Shown here in pieces: positions 47,349 to 56,673 of a stretch of DNA of 64,000 nt. Source of the DNA: Pseudarthrobacter cellobiosi (GTDB lineage Bacteria; Actinomycetota; Actinomycetes; Actinomycetales; Micrococcaceae). The translations under genes were made by a program, and so were the position numbers. Each line of letters begins with the position of its first letter. The first letter of the stretch is position 1. The notes below the pieces were generated by a model. The model was not told the origin of the DNA, ran no database searches, and saw nothing but the letters and a program-made list of their open reading frames with translations. The stretch spans positions 124,001 to 188,000 of the forward strand of contig NZ_JAMXBJ010000048.1 of the NCBI RefSeq assembly GCF_023913755.1, written 5' to 3'.

Positions 47349-47432
47349 TGTTGAGTTGTCACGCGGCTGTTTGTCCTGCGACCGCAGAACCGGCCGTGAT
47401 CCCTTGGCCACATGGCCGCGTGACACTCGACA
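47349..47432. repeat. imperfect inverted repeat after pepA
   Basis: TGTTGAGTTGTCACGCGGC (47349-47367) and GCCGCGTGACACTCGACA (47415-47432) are inverted copies with two differences, separated by 47 bases. The element is 84 bp long, begins 24 bases after the pepA stop and contains no gene. It could be a large terminator hairpin or a small palindromic dispersed element. No T-run follows. Confidence 0.5.
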
Positions 47433-47606
47433 CAAGCGCCCCACAAAGGCGGCGCCAAGGTGGAGCATGGATGAGGGGTTCGCTAAGGTGAACCCCGGTA
47501 GTCACAAATGCACGAGAACCTGCCTGCTGGCATAATCACGGCAGTACAAGTTCAAGACCAGATGATGCGCACGATCGCGTCATCGTTCACGCGAGGGAGC
47601 GTCTAA

Positions 47607-48989
47607 GTGGCCGATCAGGCAACTGCGCAAGAATTCGACATCCTGGTACTAGGTGGCGGCAGCGGCGGATACGCCACAGCCCTGCGGGCCGTACAGCTTG
47701 GCTTGACCGTTGGTCTGGTTGAGAAAGCCAAACTGGGCGGCACCTGCCTGCACAACGGCTGTATCCCGACCAAGGCCCTGCTGCACTCCGCAGAAGTTGC
47801 CGACCACGCCCGCGACGGCGCCAAGTACGGCGTCAACGTGGAGCTCCAGTCCATCGACATGACCGCCGTGAACGCCTACAAGGACGGCATCATTGCCGGT
47901 AAGTTCAAGGGCCTGCAGGGTCTGATCAAGGGCAAGGGCATCACCGTCATTGAGGGCGAAGGCAAGCTCACCGCCCCGGACACCATCACCGTCAACGGCA
48001 CGGCCTACAAGGGCAAAAACATCGTCCTCGCCACCGGCTCCTACTCCCGCTCCCTTCCGGGCCTGGAAATCGGCGGCCGCGTAATCACCTCTGACGAAGC
48101 CCTCAAGATGGACTACGTGCCCAAGAGCGTCATCGTCCTGGGCGGCGGCGTCATCGGCGTCGAATTCGCTTCAGTATGGAAGTCCTTCGGCGCGGACGTC
48201 ACCATCGTTGAGGGTCTGCCGTCCCTGGTGCCCAACGAGGACGCATCGATCATCAAGGTCCTGGAGCGCACCTTCAAGAAGCGCGGCATCAAGTTCAACA
48301 CCGGCACCTTCTTCCAGGGCGTCGAGCAGGACAACGACGGCGTCAAGGTCACCCTGGTGGACGGCAAGACCTTCGAAGCAGACCTCCTGCTCGTGGCTGT
48401 CGGACGCGGACCGTCCACGGCGAGCCTGGGGTTCGAAGAAGCGGGCGTCACTGTTGACCGTGGCTTTGTGATCACCAACGAACGCCTCCACACCGGCGTC
48501 GGCAACGTCTACGCCGTCGGCGACATCGTTCCCGGCGTGCAGCTGGCACACCGCGGATTCCAGCAGGGCATCTTCGTCGCCGAAGAAATCGCCGGCCTGA
48601 AGCCCGTGGTTGTCGACGACATCAACGTCCCCAAGGTCACCTACTGCGATCCCGAGATTGCCTCGGTGGGTTACTCCGAGAAGGCCGCCAAGGAGAAGTT
48701 CGGCGAGGACAAGGTGGAAAGCACGGAATACAACCTGGCCGGAAACGGCAAGAGCGCCATTCTGGGCACGGGCGGCATCATCAAGTTCGTCCGCGAAAAA
48801 GACGGCCCTGTTGTTGGCGTCCACATGATCGGCACCCGCGTCGGCGAGCAGATCGGCGAGGCCCAGCTGATCGTCAACTGGGAAGCCTACCCGGAAGATG
48901 TTGCCGGACTCATCCACGCGCACCCGACGCAGAACGAGGCACTCGGCGAGGCCGCAATGGCCCTGGCCGGTCGCCCGCTTCACGGCTAA
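47607..48989 (+). CDS. lpdA: dihydrolipoyl dehydrogenase (E3)
   Basis: LpdA re-oxidises dihydrolipoyl groups of 2-oxoacid dehydrogenase complexes with NAD. The 460-residue flavoprotein has the FAD motif VLGGGSGGYATALRAVQLG, the redox disulfide GGTCLHNGCIPTK, the NAD motif VIVLGGGVIGVEFASV, the second FAD motif YAVGDIVPG and the catalytic HAHPTQNEALGEA. The start is a GTG (47607) after GAGGGAG. It precedes the E2 gene; the long hairpin between them suggests at least partial separation of transcripts. Confidence 0.95.
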   Translation: MADQATAQEFDILVLGGGSGGYATALRAVQLGLTVGLVEKAKLGGTCLHNGCIPTKALLHSAEVADHARDGAKYGVNVELQSIDMTAVNAYKDGIIAGKFKGLQGLIKGKGITVIEGEGKLTAPDTITVNGTAYKGKNIVLATGSYSRSLPGLEIGGRVITSDEALKMDYVPKSVIVLGGGVIGVEFASVWKSFGADVTIVEGLPSLVPNEDASIIKVLERTFKKRGIKFNTGTFFQGVEQDNDGVKVTLVDGKTFEADLLLVAVGRGPSTASLGFEEAGVTVDRGFVITNERLHTGVGNVYAVGDIVPGVQLAHRGFQQGIFVAEEIAGLKPVVVDDINVPKVTYCDPEIASVGYSEKAAKEKFGEDKVESTEYNLAGNGKSAILGTGGIIKFVREKDGPVVGVHMIGTRVGEQIGEAQLIVNWEAYPEDVAGLIHAHPTQNEALGEAAMALAGRPLHG

Positions 48990-49019
48990 TTACAGCCAGC
49001 AGCACAGCAAGACAACAGG

Positions 49020-49058
49020 GCTTAGTGCACCCGGCGCGACCCGCCGGGTGCACTAAGC
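49020..49058 (+). terminator. perfect 17-bp hairpin between lpdA and the E2 gene
   Basis: GCTTAGTGCACCCGGCG (49020-49036) pairs perfectly with 49042-49058 around the loop CGACC. No T-run follows, so it may be an actinobacterial U-less terminator, an attenuator or an RNA-processing site. Confidence 0.55.
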
Positions 49059-49113
49059 TCGAACAAGCCAGCCATCATCCGCACAAAAGATCAATAAGGA
49101 GAACGGGGACGAC

Positions 49114-50853
49114 ATGTCTGAATCCGTTAACTTGCCCGCCCTCGGTGAGAGCGTCACCGAAGGAACCGTCACCCGCTGGCTCAAGCAGGTAGGTGACCGG
49201 GTAGAGGTGGACGAACCGCTGCTCGAGGTTTCCACCGACAAAGTAGACACTGAAATCCCCTCTCCGATTGCCGGCATCATCGAGGAAATCCTCGTTGCCG
49301 AAGACGAGACCGCCGAAGTAGGCGCTCCCCTGGTCCGTATCGGCGACGGCTCCGGCGGCGGCGCAGCCCCCGAAGCAGCAGCGCCGGCCGAGGAAGCCCC
49401 CGCCGCACCGGCCGCAGAAGCACCGGCCGCAGAAGCACCGGCTGCAGAAGCTCCCGCAGCGGCAGCACCCGCCGCTTCGGACGGCGAAAGCCACGACGTC
49501 ACCCTCCCGGCACTGGGCGAAAGCGTCACCGAAGGAACCGTTACCCGCTGGCTGAAGGCCGTGGGCGACACCGTTGCAGTGGACGAACCGCTGCTCGAGG
49601 TATCCACGGACAAGGTTGACACCGAAATCCCGTCCCCCGTCGCGGGAACGCTGCAGGAAATCCGGGTCAACGAAGACGAAACCGCCGAAGTTGGCGCCGT
49701 CCTCGCCGTCATCGGCTCCGGCGCGGCAGCCCCCGCAGCCTCCGCACCGGCCCCAGCTGCAGCGCCGGCACCCGCCGCCGCGCCTGCCGCACCGGCGCCC
49801 GCAGCGGCAGCGGCACCGGCACCGGCACCCGAAGCACCCAAGGCAGAGCCTGCACCGGCGGCACCTGCCGCGGCAGCAGCACCTGCTCCCGCTACGGCCC
49901 CGGCACCCGCAGCCGAGCCTGCTGCCGGCGGCGAATCCGGCTACGTGACTCCCCTGGTCCGGAAGCTGGCCAACCAGCACGGCGTGGACGTCGCATCACT
50001 GTCCGGCACCGGCGTCGGTGGGCGCATCCGCAAGCAGGACGTCCTCGCCGCGGCAGAAGCCAAGGCCGCTCCCGCTGCAGCAGCACCGGCCAAGCCGGCC
50101 GCCGCTCCGGCCGGCCCGGCTGCCTCCTCCCTGCGTGGCACCACGCAGAAGGCACCCCGCATCCGCCAGGTCATCGCCCGCCGTATGCGCGAATCCCTCG
50201 AAATCTCCACGCAGCTCACGCAGGTGCACGAGGTGGACATGACCAAGGTGGCCAAGCTCCGCCTGAAGGCCAAGAACTCCTTCCTGGCCCAGAACGGCGT
50301 CAAGCTCACCTTCCTGCCGTTCATCGCCAAGGCCGTGGCCGAGGCCCTCAAGCAGCACCCCAAGCTCAACGCTGCGTACGACGAGGACAAGCAGGAGATC
50401 ACGTACCACAACGCCGAGCACCTGGCGATCGCAGTGGACACCGACAAGGGCCTCCTGGTTCCGGTCATCTCCGATGCCGGCAACCTGAACCTGGCCGGAC
50501 TGGCCGCCAAGATCGCCGACGTTGCCGGGCGCACCCGCGGCGGCAAGATCGGCCCGGACGAACTGTCCGGCGGAACGTTCAGCATCACCAACATCGGCTC
50601 TGTCGGCGCCCTGTTCGACACGCCCATCATCAACCAGCCTCAGGTGGGCATCCTGGGCACCGGCGCGATCGTCAAGCGCCCCGTGGTGGTGGCCGATGAG
50701 AACGGTGACGACTCAATCGCCATCCGCTCCATGATGTACCTATCCCTCACGTACGACCACCGCCTGGTGGACGGCGCGGATGCAGGCCGCTTCCTCCAGA
50801 CCCTGAAGGCCCGCCTTGAAGAAGGCGCCTTCGAGGCCGACCTGGGACTCTAG
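49114..50853 (+). CDS. sucB: 2-oxoacid dehydrogenase complex E2, dihydrolipoyl acyltransferase
   Basis: This 579-residue E2 has two lipoyl domains (about 1-78 and 124-200), each with the lipoate lysine in [12 protein letters not shown]. Ala/Pro-rich flexible linkers follow both. A peripheral subunit-binding domain sits at about 275-310 ([25 protein letters not shown]), and the catalytic domain ends with the active-site [14 protein letters not shown]. It is usually annotated sucB. In Actinobacteria with a fused E1-E2 oxoglutarate enzyme (Kgd/OdhA) this protein also serves as the pyruvate dehydrogenase E2 (dlaT/aceF), so the name does not settle the substrate. A good AGGAGAA precedes the ATG. 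Confidence 0.92.
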   Translation: MSESVNLPALGESVTEGTVTRWLKQVGDRVEVDEPLLEVSTDKVDTEIPSPIAGIIEEILVAEDETAEVGAPLVRIGDGSGGGAAPEAAAPAEEAPAAPAAEAPAAEAPAAEAPAAAAPAASDGESHDVTLPALGESVTEGTVTRWLKAVGDTVAVDEPLLEVSTDKVDTEIPSPVAGTLQEIRVNEDETAEVGAVLAVIGSGAAAPAASAPAPAAAPAPAAAPAAPAPAAAAAPAPAPEAPKAEPAPAAPAAAAAPAPATAPAPAAEPAAGGESGYVTPLVRKLANQHGVDVASLSGTGVGGRIRKQDVLAAAEAKAAPAAAAPAKPAAAPAGPAASSLRGTTQKAPRIRQVIARRMRESLEISTQLTQVHEVDMTKVAKLRLKAKNSFLAQNGVKLTFLPFIAKAVAEALKQHPKLNAAYDEDKQEITYHNAEHLAIAVDTDKGLLVPVISDAGNLNLAGLAAKIADVAGRTRGGKIGPDELSGGTFSITNIGSVGALFDTPIINQPQVGILGTGAIVKRPVVVADENGDDSIAIRSMMYLSLTYDHRLVDGADAGRFLQTLKARLEEGAFEADLGL

Positions 50854-50871
50854 CTCCAGGCCAAAACCGTA

Positions 50872-50925
50872 CGACGGCGGTGCACGCACCGGTGGGAAAC
50901 CACCGGAAGGCGTGCACCGCCGTCG
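50872..50925 (+). terminator. terminator after the E2 gene
   Basis: A perfect 16-bp outer stem (50872-50887 with 50910-50925) encloses a 7-bp inner stem with a GAAA tetraloop (50896-50899). It is followed by CGGTTTAAG. The stem begins 19 bases after the stop codon. Confidence 0.75.
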
Positions 50926-50982
50926 CGGTTTAAGGGCCGGGCCCCGGTCTCCCCCGACACACACAAACCCTGCGGCCGGCCT

Positions 50983-50999
50983 TACTACATGGTGTAGAA
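50983..50999. promoter_or_regulatory. candidate BlaI operator 4 over the 51020 gene promoter
   Basis: TACTACA-TGG-TGTAGAA has the same 17-bp architecture as the three dyads between cydA and blaI and differs from TTCTAC-N5-GTAGAA in one arm base. A -10-like TAGACT (51008-51013) begins 9 bases later, so the site overlaps the expected -35 region. Confidence 0.65.
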
Positions 51000-51019
51000 C
51001 CTCTGCGTAGACTGGTCGC

Positions 51020-51370
51020 ATGATTATCGTGTACAACATCGTGGTCTTCCTGCACATCGTCGGCGCCGCCATGATCGTCGGCATCTGGATCGGGAATATG
51101 AAAACGCCCACGGTCCACCCCCGGCAGTTCGACGGCGCAGCTCTTCAGCTCATCACCGGCATTGTGCTGATGGGCCTGATCCCGTCCCTGGACATGGACG
51201 CGAATTACTTCAAGCTGGGCATCAAGTTCGCGATCGCCCTGGCCGTCGGCGTGCTGGCTTTCATCGGCCGCCGCAAATACAAAAAGGGCGAAGACATCAG
51301 CAAGGGCCTGGCCCACGGAGTTGGCGGACTTGCACTGCTCAACGTGGCCATCGCCACGCTGTGGAACTGA
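51020..51370 (+). CDS. small four-helix membrane protein, unknown function
   Basis: This 116-residue protein has four predicted membrane helices (about 5-25, 42-60, 65-82, 92-114). The first contains FLHIVGAAMIVGIWIG, with an intramembrane histidine that resembles CopD- or DUF2269-like families; that is an impression only. Other histidines are in VHPRQF and LAHGVGG. A short basic loop RRKYKKGEDISKG faces one side. TAGACT at 51008-51013 places the start point at about the A of the ATG (51020), so the mRNA is probably leaderless; I see no ribosome-binding site. A BlaI-type dyad overlies the promoter, which would link the gene to the cyd operon. Confidence 0.78.
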   Translation: MIIVYNIVVFLHIVGAAMIVGIWIGNMKTPTVHPRQFDGAALQLITGIVLMGLIPSLDMDANYFKLGIKFAIALAVGVLAFIGRRKYKKGEDISKGLAHGVGGLALLNVAIATLWN

Positions 51371-51390
51371 ACGCCGGCTGAACCACTCAC

Positions 51391-51428
51391 GACGGCGCCG
51401 CTCCCCTTCTTTGGGGTGCGGCGCCGTC
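51391..51428 (+). terminator. terminator after the small membrane protein gene
   Basis: An 11-bp outer stem GACGGCGCCGC/GCGGCGCCGTC and a 4-bp inner stem CCCC/GGGG with loop TTCTTT are followed by GCTGTTTAA. It lies 20 bases after the stop. Confidence 0.7.
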
Positions 51429-51602
51429 GCTGTTTAACGGCCAAGCGGTGACCGCCACGCAGCCGCCAGGCGGCTGGGTTGCACAGTCACAATCCACTGA
51501 GAGCGGACACCCTGTGCACGGCCGCCGCTCAATCCCTAGGATTGGAACCGGCGGGGCCAGGCAACGGCCGGTCCCGGTTCGAACCGACTTTGAGGAGTGG
51601 AC

Positions 51603-52031
51603 ATGGCAGCAACACGCACCGCGCACACAGTATGGAACGGCGACCTGATGACAGGGTCGGGTCAGACCACGCTGGACAGCTCCGGCCTGGGCACATTTGA
51701 GGTTACCTGGAAGGCACGCACCGAAGCGGCCGAGGGCAAGACCAGCCCGGAAGAACTGATCGCCGCAGCGCACGCGAGCTGCTTCTCGATGGCGTTCAGC
51801 AATATGCTCGCCCAGGCCGGACATGCTCCGGAAGAAGTCAACACCAAAGCCGACGTGACCTTCGTTCCCGGCACGGGCATCACGGGGAGCCACCTGACGA
51901 TGTCGGCAAAGATTCCCGGCATCTCCGAAGAGGAGTTCCAGCGGATCGCCGGCGAGGCCAAGACCGGCTGCCCGGTTTCCGGCGCGCTGGCCAGCATCGA
52001 GATCACCCTGGACGCGTCCCTGGAATCCTGA
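51603..52031 (+). CDS. OsmC-family peroxiredoxin
   Basis: This 142-residue protein belongs to the OsmC/Ohr family of thiol-dependent organic hydroperoxide reductases. The two catalytic cysteines are in AAHASCFSMAFSNML and KTGCPVSGAL, and the family segment ELIAAAHASC is clear. It begins MAATRTAHTVWNGDL. The order of motifs and TGSGQTTLDSSG near the start fit OsmC rather than Ohr. I use the ATG at 51603, after GAGGAGTGG; a GTG two codons upstream is less likely. A strong terminator follows. Confidence 0.88.
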   Translation: MAATRTAHTVWNGDLMTGSGQTTLDSSGLGTFEVTWKARTEAAEGKTSPEELIAAAHASCFSMAFSNMLAQAGHAPEEVNTKADVTFVPGTGITGSHLTMSAKIPGISEEEFQRIAGEAKTGCPVSGALASIEITLDASLES

Positions 52032-52087
52032 TCCGCTCCGGCGGCTGCCGCGTTCGCTATGGACGCTGACGGTTCCTGAGACAGAGC

Positions 52088-52128
52088 AGGCCCTGCCCCG
52101 CCCGGACTGACCGGGAGGGGCAGGGCCT
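52088..52128 (+). terminator. terminator after osmC
   Basis: An 18-base arm (52088-52105) pairs with 52111-52128 around ACTGA with one mismatch (c/a), and is followed by TCTTTGTTCTGTTG. It lies 56 bases beyond the osmC stop and may also act on the convergent tricorn-type gene. Confidence 0.75.
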
Positions 52129-52156
52129 TCTTTGTTCTGTTGCTGCCTGGCTGGCC

Positions 52157-55100
52157 CTATTCGCCGTGCCGGCGGGCCGGAAGCGGTGCGGGCTTGAGGC
52201 GACGGTAGCCTTCGCGGACCGGGGGCTTGTCCGTGGGCAGCTCCTGGATCATTTCCTTGAGCGCACCGATCCCGTATTCCAACTGGGGGTCCCTGCCGGC
52301 GGCATAAGCGTGCGGCGGGTAGAGCACTTCGATGTCGGGATCCACGCCGTAGTTTTCCACGGACCAGCCCACGCCGCCACCGAACCAGGTGGCATACCGC
52401 GGCTGGGTCACTCCGGTGCCGTCAGCCAGGGAGAACCTGTTATCGATCCCCACCACACCGCCCCACGTGCGCGTGCCGATCACCGGGCCGATCCCCCGCA
52501 GTTTGGAGACCTGGGTGATGATATCGCCGTCGGAGCCGGCAAATTCATCGGCGAGGATGATCACCGGACCCCGCGGCGCGTGGTGCGGGTACGTCCGCGG
52601 ACGTTCGCCGCGGGGCATGCTCCAGCCGGTGACCTTCCGGCCAATCAGTTCCGCCACCAGCTGGGACGTGTGGCCGCCACGGTTCCGGCGGACGTCCACG
52701 ATGAGGCCGTCCAGGGCAGTTTCGGTGTCCAGGTCGCGGTGCAGCTGCGCCCAGCCGTTGGCCATCATGTCCGGGATGTGCAGGTACCCGTAGCGGCCGC
52801 CGGAGGCCTCCCGGACGGTCAGGCGGTTCGCGGCCACCCACTCCTGGTAGCGCAGGCGTTCCTCGTCCTTGACCGGGATCACGGCGATCCGCCGCTGCTC
52901 CCCTGCCTCGGCTCCATGCGCGGCTCCGTTGCGCAGTGTCAGCTCCACAGCCCGTCCGGCGGCGCCCACCAGCTGCATCGCGGGGCTCAGCTTGGCGGAC
53001 AGCGGCACTCCGTCAATGGCCAGAACTACATCCCCGGCCATGGCGGCAGCGCCGGGCCTGGTCAGCGGCGAAGTGGCCAGCGGGTCCGAGGACTCCCCGG
53101 CCAGGATCCGGGTGATCTCCCAGCCCGCCGCTGTGAAGGCAAAGTCTGCGCCAAGCCGTCCCTGGCCGTTGCTGCCGTTTTCCGTGACCGATGCGGGCCG
53201 GACGTAGGCGTGCGAGGTGCCCAGCTCCCCGTGCAGCTCCCAGAGCAGGTCCACCAGATCATCGTGGGACCCCAACCGGTCAACGATCGGACGGTACCGC
53301 TTGTGGATCGACTCCCAGTCCTGTCCTGCCATGTCTTCGGCCCAGAAGAAATCGCGCTGCAGGCGCCAGGCTTCGTCGAACGCCTGGCCCCAGACGCTGA
53401 GCGGATCCATCATCACGCGGATGCGGCCCAGGTCCACCTTGACCAGCTGGCCCGATTCCTCATCGGCTTTCGCAGCAGAGGGAACCACGCTGATCTGCTT
53501 GTCGTTGACCAGCACCACCTTCTTGCCGTCGCCGGAGAGCCGGTAGCTGTCCAGGGCTTCCACCAGTGTGGCGGACTTCCGGCGGGCCAGGTCGAACCGG
53601 ACCAGGCTGGGGCGGGCGTCCTTGTCTTCCTGGCTGGCTTTGCCGTCGCCGGTGACGCCTGCCAGGGCCCAGTCCAGCCACAGCAGTGCACCCTCCGTTG
53701 ACGTGAGTGACGTGTAGTTGCCCTGGGGCACCGGAACGCCGATGACCCGGTGGGCCAGCCCGGCCGGATCCACGCGGACCGCGGGACCTGCCGCGGTGTC
53801 TGTGTCCGTGGTGTCCGCGCTGTCCGTGTTTGCGGCAGGGGACAGGTCAACAGCGGGGCCAAACGGCGACGGCGTCGTGGCAGCCAGTGCCACCAGGTAC
53901 GGCTTGATGGGGCTGGGGAAGGACAGGTCGAACGAGTGGCCGTCGTACACCGGGTCAAAGCTGCGGTTGGACAGGAAGGCCAGGAACTTACCGTCCGGCG
54001 TGAAGCTTGGGGACCCGTCGCAGAAACGGCCGTCAGTGACCTCGACGATGCCGCCCGCCAGGTCTGCGGCATTGGCCAGCCGGAGGCGGCTCCGGGAGCC
54101 GAACGAGGTGACAGGTTCGGACCAGGCCAGCCACTGGGAGTCAGGAGACCACGCGAGTTCCGCGATGCTGCCCTCGCCGATGCTGGTGACCAGGGACAGG
54201 TCCCCGGTGGCTGTGTCCGCTACATAAATGTCGCCGAAAGAGGTTCCCACGGCAATCCACCGGCCATCGGGGCTCGCTTCCAGGGCGCTGGCGCGTGACG
54301 GCTTGGGGAAGGCGATGCGGGTCGGCAGACCGGACCGTCCTGCGTTGACGTCGGCTTCCGCCGGGGAGTGGGCGGCGTCGGCCGGCGATTTATCGGCCGG
54401 GGAGTCATCAGGCACTGGAACAACGACGTCGGCAATCACCGGTGCGGATGATGCCGCCGCGGGAACCGGGCGCGGCAGTGGCGCTTCCGATTGGTCCCGA
54501 GCGGCTGCAGCGGGTACGGCAGCCGGGGCTGCCGTGACGGCAGGGACCACGGTGTCGGGGACCTGCGCGGCAATCTCCTTGATGTAGATTGCCTCCACGC
54601 CGTCGTGATCGGCGACGTAAGCGAGACGGCCGCCGTCGAGCGGCCTGGGGAGCCGTGCCCGGACACCCGGGGTGGCCTCGACGATACGGGAGGGGCCGTC
54701 CTGGTGACGGAGCCAGTGAAGAGTGCCATGGGCCTCCACTGCGCTGGCGGAGCCGCTGTCATCCGGCACCACCGTGCCCAGATGCTTGGAGGTTTTCAGC
54801 AGGCCCGGGCGACGCGATTGCGACGCGGAACCCAGCGAGATGTCCAGCCGTACCGCGGCAGAGGACAGATCGTGCAGGATCCAGAGCTCACCGGCAGATT
54901 CGAAGATGACCCGCCCACCGTCGGTGGACGCGTGCCGGACGTAGAAGTCCTCGTGGTCGGTGTGCCGTCGAAGATCGCCGCCGCCGGGCAGCACCGAGTA
55001 CAGGTTTCCGTAACCCTCGTGGTCTGACAGGAACGCGATGCGCCCGTCCACCCACAGCGGATCTGCGAGGTTTCCGTCGAGGTGGGGAACCAGACGCTCG

Positions 55101-55651
55101 AACTCGCCGTTTCCGTCCGCATCAATCCAGAGCTTGCCCGCTGTGCCGCCGCGGTACCGCTTCCACCAGGCCGGTTCGCGGGAGAGCACGCTGGCCAGGA
55201 CAACCGGCCGCTCGTCCCCTACTTCGGTACCGAAGGCCACGGATTCGACCGGCCCGAAGGGGAGCTCCTCAGCCGACCCGCCGTCGATCGGGACGCTGTA
55301 AGCATAGGTGTGCCGGCTTTCAGCCTGGCGGAACGCGCTGGTCACTACTACGTCGCCGGCTGCCGTGAAGCCTTTGACCTTGGTTGTGGCGTGGCCGAAA
55401 TACGTCAGTTGCCGGTAGCCACCGCCGTCCACATCCGCCGAGACCACTTCCGGGGAGGTTCCCTGGATGACAGTCCAGACCAGCCGTTTGCCGTCAGGCG
55501 TAAACCGCGGATTGCGGGCGGGCAGCTGCAGTGACGAAACCCGCCAGGCGCGGCCGCCGCTGAGCGGCGCGATCCACACGTCGTCCTCTGCCACAAACGT
55601 GACCAGATCGCCGTGGACATGCGGAAACCGGAAGTAGCTCGAAGAAGTCAT
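52157..55651 (-). CDS. tricorn-type S41 family peptidase
   Basis: This 1164-residue protein has the tricorn protease layout: an N-terminal six-bladed propeller (FPHVHGDLVTFVAEDDVW, and TPDGKRLVWTV-type repeats), a second propeller (LEASPDGRWIAVG, AWSPDSQWLAWS, FTPDGKFLAFLS), a core domain with catalytic His in GELGTSHAYVRP, a PDZ domain (AMAGDVVLAIDGVPLS) and the Ser nucleophile in ILADEFAGSDGD, with GTRTWGGVVGI after it. An Ala/Pro-rich insertion of about 80 residues lies between the propellers. It probably degrades oligopeptides in the cytosol; no signal peptide is visible. TATGAT on the minus strand (55658-55663) suggests a leaderless transcript. Confidence 0.92.
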   Translation of the reverse strand: MTSSSYFRFPHVHGDLVTFVAEDDVWIAPLSGGRAWRVSSLQLPARNPRFTPDGKRLVWTVIQGTSPEVVSADVDGGGYRQLTYFGHATTKVKGFTAAGDVVVTSAFRQAESRHTYAYSVPIDGGSAEELPFGPVESVAFGTEVGDERPVVLASVLSREPAWWKRYRGGTAGKLWIDADGNGEFERLVPHLDGNLADPLWVDGRIAFLSDHEGYGNLYSVLPGGGDLRRHTDHEDFYVRHASTDGGRVIFESAGELWILHDLSSAAVRLDISLGSASQSRRPGLLKTSKHLGTVVPDDSGSASAVEAHGTLHWLRHQDGPSRIVEATPGVRARLPRPLDGGRLAYVADHDGVEAIYIKEIAAQVPDTVVPAVTAAPAAVPAAAARDQSEAPLPRPVPAAASSAPVIADVVVPVPDDSPADKSPADAAHSPAEADVNAGRSGLPTRIAFPKPSRASALEASPDGRWIAVGTSFGDIYVADTATGDLSLVTSIGEGSIAELAWSPDSQWLAWSEPVTSFGSRSRLRLANAADLAGGIVEVTDGRFCDGSPSFTPDGKFLAFLSNRSFDPVYDGHSFDLSFPSPIKPYLVALAATTPSPFGPAVDLSPAANTDSADTTDTDTAAGPAVRVDPAGLAHRVIGVPVPQGNYTSLTSTEGALLWLDWALAGVTGDGKASQEDKDARPSLVRFDLARRKSATLVEALDSYRLSGDGKKVVLVNDKQISVVPSAAKADEESGQLVKVDLGRIRVMMDPLSVWGQAFDEAWRLQRDFFWAEDMAGQDWESIHKRYRPIVDRLGSHDDLVDLLWELHGELGTSHAYVRPASVTENGSNGQGRLGADFAFTAAGWEITRILAGESSDPLATSPLTRPGAAAMAGDVVLAIDGVPLSAKLSPAMQLVGAAGRAVELTLRNGAAHGAEAGEQRRIAVIPVKDEERLRYQEWVAANRLTVREASGGRYGYLHIPDMMANGWAQLHRDLDTETALDGLIVDVRRNRGGHTSQLVAELIGRKVTGWSMPRGERPRTYPHHAPRGPVIILADEFAGSDGDIITQVSKLRGIGPVIGTRTWGGVVGIDNRFSLADGTGVTQPRYATWFGGGVGWSVENYGVDPDIEVLYPPHAYAAGRDPQLEYGIGALKEMIQELPTDKPPVREGYRRLKPAPLPARRHGE

Positions 55652-55725
55652 CGTTCGATCATAGTCAACTCCCGGTACGGTCCCGGGGAGGTACCGGCGG
55701 CGTGCGGGCCGTGGTGAGATGGATC

Positions 55726-56619
55726 ATGCACATCGTCATTGCCGGGGCCTCAGGGCTGATCGGGACCCATTTGTCCGCAACGCTGCGAGAGGCCGGCCAT
55801 GACGTGACCGCCCTCGTCCGACGCGAGCCCACGTCCTCAGCCGAAATCCGCTGGGACCCCGCAGCGCGCCGCCTGGATCCGGCGGCGCTGGCCGGCGCGG
55901 ACACCGTGATCAACCTGTCCGGTGCCGGGATCGGGGACAGACCTTGGACAAGACGCCGAATCGACGAGCTGTTGACTTCGCGCTTGGCCGCCACCGGCAC
56001 CCTGACCGCGGCCATGGCCACGCTTGACGACCCGCCGCGCACGTTTATCAGCCAGTCGGGATCCAACTACTACGGCGATTCCGGGTCCGCCCAGCTCCGG
56101 GAGAACGCGTCGCCGGGCTCGGGTGTTCTGTCACGTATCTGCGTCGAGTGGGAGGCCGCCGCCCATCAGGCGCCGTCCGGCGTCCGCGTGGTCACACCAC
56201 GCACCGGTGTTGTCCTCAGCCCCACAGGTGGCGCACTAGGCCGGCTGCTGCCGCTGCTTCGCCTCGGACTGGGCGGTCCACTCGGCCACGGCCGGCAGTA
56301 CTGGCCGTGGATCACACTTCCGGACGTCGCCGCAGCATTTATGTTCCTTGCTGACTCCGGGCTCCACGGACCGGTCAACGTCTGCGCCCCCGAAAGCGCT
56401 GACGTCAACGCGTTGGTCGGCGCCTTGGCATCCGCGCTCCACCGGCCGGCATTTTTCCGGGTACCTTCGCCGGCCCTGCGCCTGGTCCTGGGTCAGTTGG
56501 CCGATGAACTCATCCTTCCCAGCCAGCGGATGGAACCGGCGGCACTGGAAGCAGCCGGCTTCCAGTGGCAGCACCCGTCACTGGCCCAGGCCGCTGCCTG
56601 GGTGGCCGGCAAGCACTGA
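55726..56619 (+). CDS. TIGR01777-family NAD-dependent epimerase/dehydratase
   Basis: This 297-residue protein is an extended short-chain dehydrogenase of the TIGR01777 group (SulA/YfcH-like), with a C-terminal DUF1731 segment. The NAD motif is IAGASGLIGTHLSATLREAG, followed by VINLSGAGIGDRPW, SQSGSNYYGDSG and RVVTPRTGVVLSP. The C-terminal part is VPSPALRLVLGQLADELILPS then a QxxP-type end. The substrate is unknown. It occupies the same place relative to E2 and lipB as M. tuberculosis Rv2216. I take the ATG at 55726 over the earlier in-frame start at 55702 because the NAD motif begins at once. Confidence 0.85.
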   Translation: MHIVIAGASGLIGTHLSATLREAGHDVTALVRREPTSSAEIRWDPAARRLDPAALAGADTVINLSGAGIGDRPWTRRRIDELLTSRLAATGTLTAAMATLDDPPRTFISQSGSNYYGDSGSAQLRENASPGSGVLSRICVEWEAAAHQAPSGVRVVTPRTGVVLSPTGGALGRLLPLLRLGLGGPLGHGRQYWPWITLPDVAAAFMFLADSGLHGPVNVCAPESADVNALVGALASALHRPAFFRVPSPALRLVLGQLADELILPSQRMEPAALEAAGFQWQHPSLAQAAAWVAGKH

Positions 56620-56673
56620 GCCTGAGCCAATGGGCTGAGCCAACGGGCTGAGGCAACGGGCTGAGGCAACCAG

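Noticed and set aside
52166..53701. Open frame of 511 codons on the plus strand across the tricorn-type peptidase
   Set aside because: It is a GC-driven shadow frame; the minus-strand gene has its His and Ser catalytic motifs and PDZ domain here.
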